In this document: positions 58,688 to 64,000 of the stretch, piece by piece
Position numbering within the stretch: the first letter of the stretch is position 1
Layout of the letters: the number at the start of each line of letters is the position of its first letter
From: Tetraselmis striata
Taxonomy: Eukaryota; Chlorophyta; Chlorodendrophyceae; Chlorodendrales; Chlorodendraceae
DNA: 64,000 nucleotides
NCBI GenBank assembly: GCA_006384855.1
Contig: VCJN01003484.1
Span: forward strand, 1-64,000
Direction of reading: 5' to 3'
Made by a program: the position numbers and the translations under genes
Notes under the pieces: generated by a model
Database searches by the model: none
Told to the model about the DNA's origin: nothing
The model's input: the letters and a program-made list of their open reading frames with translations, nothing else

Positions 58688-59163
58688 ATTTGGCTCTTGC
58701 TGAATTTTCTTACAACAAGTCAGTCCATTCGGCAACACATTGTGCCCATTTTGAGGCAATTCATGGCATGTACCACTGACACCACCTGATATGATTGCTA
58801 CTGCCAACCAAGATTCACACAACACAGTTGCAAATATTCAGGATATTCACATACTGATTTTTGAGCAATTGAAGCTTGCCGATGAATATCAAAAGGTCTA
58901 TGGCCGACCTCAAAACCAGCTCTGTTGAGTTCGCAGAAGGAGACAAAGTCTGGATCTCGACGGAGCACATGCTTACACGCAACCAGTCGACACGCAAGTT
59001 CCGACAGCGCTACATTGGCCCGTACCCGGTCACGGCCAAGATCTCCAGCAAGGCGCATCGTCCGCGCCTGCCGCCGACGTTCGACTGCCACAACGTGTTT
59101 CACATCTGTCGACTTTGCCGGTGCGTCAACCCAGACGCACAGCCTGATGCAGCCCAGTCCGCG

Positions 59164-59582
59164 TGGCGCGCGCTGCGCGCGTTTGCCGGCGACACGCTAC
59201 ACAAATGTGGCGCGCATGCAACGCGCAGCTACATATCGTACTAAGACCACGCTAGTACGGGTTTCCGTCAACACTTTAAACCTGACTTAGAAAAACTACC
59301 CTATAATCGAGCACAATCAACTAAAGCACGACGATGTGAGTCGACCCCCGCTCGAGGTGGAATTCTATAAGAACTAGAGGGCTATCTGCTGTCCCCATCT
59401 TCCATCTTCGCGCCCCGGCTTCCATGTGGCGGGCCGCGTCCGTCCTCCCCCTCCCTCACTTCGTGCTTTCTGTTCTTGTCGGTTGCCGACAGGCTCGTGC
59501 CCTAGAAAACACTGTAACCAAGCCAAGACACATTTTCGGCGAACCACACAGCCCCCTGCCTTTATTGAAACCTCGTCGTCGG
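59164..59582 (+). repeat. Dispersed repeat R, copy 3
   Basis: Starts TGGCGCGCGCTGCGCGCG inside the end of the element A coding region and runs in parallel with copy 1 to about TTGAAAC. It holds TATAAGAA at 59366, the TCCCCATCTTCCATCTTC tract and an ATG at 59424 opening MWRAASV. Its abrupt start inside integrase sequence means it was inserted into, or joined to, element A after that element arrived. Confidence 0.78.
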
Positions 59583-59671
59583 CGGCGCGAGGCGCGTCTT
59601 AATTCGGTCAGCCTGTACCCGTACATGGACCCATATCCGTATGCGATAATGACGACGATTATTATGACATA

Positions 59672-59832
59672 AAGTGACACTACCTCTATAATGAATCCCC
59701 CTTTAATGAACCTACTCATGTAGTGAACGAGGGGGAAGGGGGCACAAACGTGAGTGTTCGTGCTTTAATCCATACCCTATAGTGAACAGGGTGGAGCGGC
59801 CCCGAACGTTCATTGCAAATGCAGTGTCACTG
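59672..59832. mobile_element. 161-bp MITE with TA target duplication
   Basis: TA dinucleotides (59670-59671, 59833-59834) flank ends AAGTGACACT and, reversed, CAGTGACACT. Subterminal sequence TACCTCTATAATGAA and ATAGTGAACAGGG resembles the ends of pogo/Tc1-mariner elements. There is no coding capacity. It belongs to the class of non-autonomous elements mobilised in trans by a Tc1/mariner-type transposase. Confidence 0.75.
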
Positions 59833-59904
59833 TATATGATTGAGCGCTTTCAGATACCGTGGATATGTAGCTGTACGCAGCTTGTGGAGTACAGCTGAGG
59901 ACCG

Positions 59905-60010
59905 GTGTCTAAAAATGCCGGTTTACACTGCTCTCGGCCCGCCTAAATAAGGAGGCCGCTACTGAGGTCGCATTCATTCTCTCGTGTTATACCGGCACGG
60001 TCCACTATTC
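59905..60010 (+). repeat. Terminal-type repeat T of element C, copy 1
   Basis: CTCGGCCCGCCTAAATAAGG, GGCCGCTACTGAGGT, GCATTCATTCTCTCGTGT, TATACCGGCACGGTC. The same series recurs at 63846-63950. It lies about 50 bp upstream of the first reading frame of element C and so sits where a leader or terminal repeat is expected. Confidence 0.85.
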
Positions 60011-61527
60011 CCCCTTTTCCGATTTCGAATCTGTCTTAGCCGGTCATAAGTTCGGCACCATGAATCACTCTCTCTTGTGCACGCTCTTGACAGGTCTTCT
60101 GCTCAGCACCCTCGTGCTAACTATGTCACTCATCGCTGCCTCCGAAGGCGCGGGTGGGTCCGGCATCCGTGATGATTTCCACGATGAGGCTAGTCTTTCG
60201 CCGCTTGAGCGGCGTATTCACCAACCGGAAGACTCTATCTACAAAGTCCAAAACTCTATAGGAGTTTCACGCTTCGACCCCGCCCTGAGCAACGTCGTCT
60301 TCATAAAGCTGAAGCCGCTCAACTTGAGCCCCGTCTCACGGCCTTGGAAGCGCAGCTCAACCAGATGATCGTCGCGCAAGCGACGGCGGCGGCGACGGCG
60401 AGTGCTTCTCGCCCGACCAACCGGAGGTATGGCAAGGAACGCTGACGGCAGTCGTCGTGCTTCCAAGCGCTTTCGGGACGACTCGGACTCCGACAGCGAA
60501 GAAGATGCCGAGTGTGGCAAGGACTTCGGGATTTCGCTACGGGTGCTTCCCAAGCATGTCGACGGCTACAAAGAAGTCTTTTACACGTCTTTCGCGACCA
60601 GCAATTATAATTTCTTTCGTTGTTTTTAAGTGCGTGACAGCTTTATGATGCGCTTCTTAAGTCGTATTCGGGCGTTAGGAAGGATGTGAAAGCTGGTCAA
60701 CGCGTCTCTGTTTCTGAGCTAGCTAGTGGTACTTCCGAGTGGTCTGCTCTTCGACTGCTTAGAATTGTGCTTCCTGCCACAATATAAAAAAGCTATGGTG
60801 TTGTACATTCGTCATAAGTATATATATTGCCGAGGCTGCTCGGCAGTATAGAGGCGAGGACGTATGCGGTCCCGATATGTCTCTGGCTCCTAAGGAACGA
60901 GCTCGCAGGGCCATCAAGCTAGCGAAGTCTCTGACTACGACTATCAACAATGCCGGCAAAGAAGGATGTTTGCGGTGGTGGCCGTGGCGGCAGCGGTCGT
61001 CACGGAGGTGGTCGTAGCAGAGAAGGCGGTCGTCATAATTTGTCTCACTTCCCTAGTGCTGGCCATGAGAAAGATTGAGGTGGCTTCTGTTTTCAACTTT
61101 GAAGTGCAATAATATTATTTGTACTCTGTCATACCATTGACATTTTGATAATGCCTTGATACATATGTAAATGGGCATATTGTGATCCCTTCAGCAATGA
61201 GTAGCTCTATGACTGCATATGTTTCATATGGCATATTTTCTTGTAAATGAGGCCTATGAGGTTGCTGATCCTTATCAGCTTTTGATTCAAATTATGGCTC
61301 ATGTGCTTTGCACCCTTGTGCTTCTGCTTATGTTTATTTATTTTGGATTCAAGTTTGAATTTTCTCTGCTTTTACTATGCTTAGCTTTCTATTTGTTTAT
61401 GTATTCTATGTTTTTGTTCTCTCGTTCATTAAGCTTCATCATCTGTGCGTCGAGTACGATATGACTACGGAAATCAACTGGGTTCCCAGGAAGGCCAACA
61501 TATGTGCAAACGTACACTACTCCACAT

Positions 61528-62802
61528 AAGTCTTTGCACATAGAAATCCGCGCGTATCCTCGCCTCGGTGCGCACCCACGGGGCCTTGTAATCCAGTGTA
61601 TGCAAGCCTCCTACGCCAAGGAGGCAGCCGTTTCTCCCGTTTATCGCACTTTTAGAATTGTTCTTCGGCAATGGAATTGCTTGGCACATGGCTAAAACCA
61701 CAGAAAAATGGGCGATGAATAGGGGGCAACTTGTTGGCGGCGTAGCTACCATCCTTCGCATATGCCCGCGCGCTGCCGGGGGTGGGTGGACGTATGCATA
61801 TGCTGTAAGACCACCGAGATTGAGCCCAATCCATGCACGCTACCGATGCAATGCATGGCATTTCCATGATAGTGTGCCAGTAATCCCGTCGTCGTGATGG
61901 GGCCAATCATCCCACAATTTTCCAAGCTGCAAGATAAGCGCCGTTGGCCGCGCCTCGCTGGGTGAAAGCAGCACACATAAAGTGCCTTCGATGCATGCTT
62001 TTACGGCCCGCACCGTAGGCTAAGCGCGGGCTGCCCCCCTCGACAGCAATGTCGCCACTGCTGCATAGGTCTGCGCGCATGTTGTCACACATGTCACCCA
62101 TCATCCAGAGGGAAAAGCCAAAATGATGACGGGGTCCACGCGACGTGGAGACCTATCCAAGGGGTCCTCGCGCCTGGGAGCTTGCGTGGAAGGGCACATT
62201 ACATGCCCCCATCATGCGCCCCCACCCACATTGAGTGGGCTGGCTGGGATACCAGAACAGGGGGATAAGTTTGACAGGCCATAACATTTCGGCGTTTTAT
62301 CAGATTGGGCTGAAAATTGGCCCGTTGGAAAGCGCAGGTTGCGGGCTCCCCGCACTTATTTGCAGCCCAATCTGATAAAACGTTATGAATTAAAACGTGA
62401 TTGCAATAGTACTGCTTATTGCAGGGTAAATAGCCAGTTTGCGAACGTCGTGTGTAGCCCGCTAGCTGACCATAGACTCCAAACCATGCGCCGCGCGGCA
62501 TGGGGTAGGTGGCCAACACATGTATCTCGGCGGCCATGGGAGAAAACACGGTTCTTTATGTCCAAATGTCGGCGTGTGGTGCGCTCGAACCCTTCACAGC
62601 CCGGCCGTGCGGCACTTCTTACACTGGTACTGCTGCATAACAGGCGACGCGCAATGTGCTAGTTCGCATTGGCCCTAGCACACCATGTGCACGCTCTTTC
62701 ATGGTTATCCTCGCAATGGCTGCAACGGCGTAGACTATGCGTGGGTTTACCGACTAGAAGCGATCAAACCCAAATCAGACCCATAAAAAGATGCAAAGAC
62801 TT
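61528..62802. mobile_element. 1.27-kb insertion with 11-bp terminal inverted repeats
   Basis: AAGTCTTTGCA at 61528-61538 and its reverse complement at 62792-62802 bracket a block that interrupts element C. RNase H sequence ends just upstream, and the expected continuation (KYKDTNEWMMNEK) resumes just downstream. No transposase was recognised inside. It contains a perfect 20-bp hairpin. A target duplication is not clear, so the exact borders are uncertain by about 15 bp. Confidence 0.6.
62293..62382. repeat. Perfect 20-bp inverted repeat with 50-base loop
   Basis: CGTTTTATCAGATTGGGCTG at 62293-62312 is exactly reverse-complementary to 62363-62382. Outside it both sides continue with an AACATT/TTATG similarity. 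It lies inside the 1.27-kb insertion. Confidence 0.88.
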
Positions 62803-63845
62803 CTCTGGGCTGTTGTAGTTAGTAAATATAAGGACACCAATGAATGGATGATGAACGAGAAATATTTTGGTTTGTTAGATGCTACATGGGTCCCCATACT
62901 GCGGATCTTTTTGTTAGTTGCAGAACCTTTCACTGCGTTCGATTTTTCCCTCGGTTATGATGCCTTAGTACCTCAGGGGTCAACTACCTCTGTCATGATC
63001 GGTCGCAGTTTAACTGCTGGATTAATCCTCCCTATCGCATGATTGGGGATGTGCTGAGGCACATGATGAGGGCATGCCGTGCTACCGGCACTCTGAGTCT
63101 TCCTTTTGGAATACCTCTCCTCGGTGGCATCTAATGGCTCTCGATGGTGTGCACCTTACTGATTCTGCGGCCGACTTTTTGCGGTTACCAGGGAACGATC
63201 CTGCCCTCTTCATTCCGGGGCAGAACGGTGGGAATGAGAAGCCGCATGAACCGCCGGCCTGGGATATTCTGGCCATTTGGCTCTACTTCTCAAGCGAGAG
63301 CCCTTTCCCCCTCCCGCTCCGAGAGCGGTGTGTCGAAGGTGGCTGCCGCCAGTGCTGCCGGTTCCCAGGTTATTGGTCTTAGCCATGATCTTTCAGCTAC
63401 TCCTTGGGATGCATTCGATGAGAACCCTAATGACCATGTCGCACGTGAACTACTGGCTCACCTTCAGCGTTTCGCTTGCAACACCGTTGCTGAGAGCACT
63501 GTCTCCGGCTATGGGTACTCTTGGAAGCGATCCCTCCGATAGTGCGCGGCTCGCCTGAGCCCTCGCTCGCCGCTGCCGGCTTATGGTGGCATTGTGGCTC
63601 GATATCTGTAATCAGTGGCCGACACAGCTGAGCCTTACGCGGTTGTAAAAAACCTTTCTCTGCTGCTATTGCATATAATCAGAAACTCTATATCTCCAAT
63701 CACTTGCCAACCCTTTTGCCTATGGCTGCTACGATTCGTGAATCCGCGAAGCGCAGCATCGGCACTAAGGTGCTGAAAGGCAGAAAGGAACGTTTTCTTT
63801 GGCCCGATGTTGTCGCTTTCGCCAACGCTTATACTATGGGCCCAG

Positions 63846-64000
63846 ATGTCTGAAATTGCCAGTAGTCATTGCTGTCGGCCCGCCTATATGAGGCGGCCGC
63901 TACTGAGGTAGCATTCATTCTCTCGTGTCATACCGGCGCGGTCTACTATGTCCCGCCCGCCCGCCCTCGAGTGGTCTTCGTTCCATTCTACGATTCGACA
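63846..64000 (+). repeat. Repeat T, copy 2, to the right edge
   Basis: GTCGGCCCGCCTATATGAGG, GGCCGCTACTGAGGT, GCATTCATTCTCTCGTGT, CATACCGGCGCGGTC matches 59905-60010. It is either the second direct repeat of element C or the leader of a neighbouring copy that continues beyond the window. Confidence 0.8.

Larger units (their letters stand above)
47176..59163 (+). mobile_element. Ty3/gypsy element A, split by element B
   Basis: Parts in order: Gag (47176-48210, with a CAKCGKK zinc-knuckle start near 48108); a Dam-methylase-like module (about 48690-49110, with FDACAS near 48748, INPVYD near 48850, PRWSSQL near 48946 and GPSEWYVDVY near 49075); aspartic protease (DSGAT near 49348); RT (CIDYRQLN near 50123, YLDGVL near 50445); RNase H (AIDASKYA near 50892, ITDHAT); and integrase (GNGHPNHTRTL, SMDFIPNFP). 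Integrase is interrupted by element B at 52124 and resumes at 58688 (LALAEFSYNKSVHSATH), ending with VWISTEHMLTRNQSTRKFR near 58945. No chromodomain or LTR was identified. It is a fossil with around ten breaks, older than B because B sits inside it. Downstream it abuts repeat R copy 3. Confidence 0.88.
59905..63855 (+). mobile_element. DIRS-type element C
   Basis: Parts in order: leader repeat T; a Gag-like frame from the ATG at 60060 (about 60060-61080), with a basic-acidic region (KRFRDDSDSDSEEDAE) and a Gly/Arg/His-rich end (GGGRGGSGRHGGGRSREGG near 60975); the end of an RNase H (EINWVPRKANICAN near 61465); a 1.3-kb foreign insertion; a Dam-like module (about 62840-63270, with NEWMMNEKYFGLLDATW, WINPPYRMIGDVLRHM near 63015, PALFIPGQNGGNE and PPAWDILAIWLYF); and the N-terminal part of a tyrosine recombinase (about 63440-63850, LLAHLQRFACNTVAESTVSG, RERFLWPDV-type end). 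RT was not recognised. A fossil with several breaks. Repeat T recurs where the recombinase part stops. Confidence 0.78.

Noticed and set aside
41560-59582. Repeat R copies 2 and 3 as the two LTRs of gypsy element A
   Set aside because: They lie at roughly either side of A, but copy 2 is followed by unrelated DIRS and foldback DNA. No purine tract or primer site adjoins them, and copy 3 begins inside coding sequence.
1-64000. CRISPR array, prokaryotic operon, tRNA or rRNA genes
   Set aside because: No regular spacer-repeat structure, no cloverleaf or rRNA-like sequence recognised, and intron-containing genes show the DNA is eukaryotic.

Overview
This is nuclear DNA from a eukaryote, most likely a chlamydomonadalean (volvocine-type) green alga. 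The evidence is GC-rich exons, short introns with GTGCG/GTGAG donors, an organelle-targeted methyltransferase, a TKL-type receptor kinase, TTTTAGGG-like motifs in introns, long C/G homopolymers, and many DIRS-type (tyrosine-recombinase) retroelements next to Ty3/gypsy elements and an APE-type LINE. I saw no rRNA or tRNA gene and no CRISPR array.

Three host genes can be read exon by exon with consistent reading phase. (1) A 3-exon penta-EF-hand calcium-binding protein (6740-7682, minus, 171 aa). (2) An 8-exon SAM-dependent methyltransferase with an N-terminal transit-like peptide (19090-23081, plus, 350 aa). (3) A 17- or 18-exon receptor-like kinase (26415-40902, minus, about 1150 aa) with a signal peptide, a repetitive glycosylated ectodomain, one membrane helix and a complete TKL-type kinase domain with HGD in place of HRD. 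Genes 2 and 3 converge on a 3.3-kb intergenic gap. Their introns hold long C/G runs, several touching splice sites, plus CA/TA/GA microsatellites and telomere-like motifs.

The rest is mobile-element territory. 1-1.4 kb and 3.3-4.1 kb hold DIRS remains. 5.0-5.7 kb is a tandem duplication. 8.4-14.0 kb holds a DIRS copy with RNase H, methylase-like and recombinase parts. 14.3-16.0 kb is a LINE fragment and 16.1-18.9 kb a gag plus tyrosine-recombinase element. 41.5-43.5 kb is DIRS RT. 43.5-45.0 kb is a long foldback with a 450-bp transposon inserted in one arm. 45.7-46.9 kb has two gypsy fragments head to head. 47.2-59.2 kb is a Ty3/gypsy element (A) split by a second, LTR-bounded Ty3/gypsy element (B, 52124-58687, target duplication ATTTG). 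59.7-64 kb is a small TA-flanked MITE followed by a DIRS-type element (C) that carries a 1.3-kb insertion.

The most interesting observation is that both gypsy elements carry, between Gag and protease, a module resembling phage-type Dam adenine methylases. The DIRS-type elements in the same window carry a similar module, and element B adds a Nudix-hydrolase-like domain. All these retroelements are broken and are described only as fossils.
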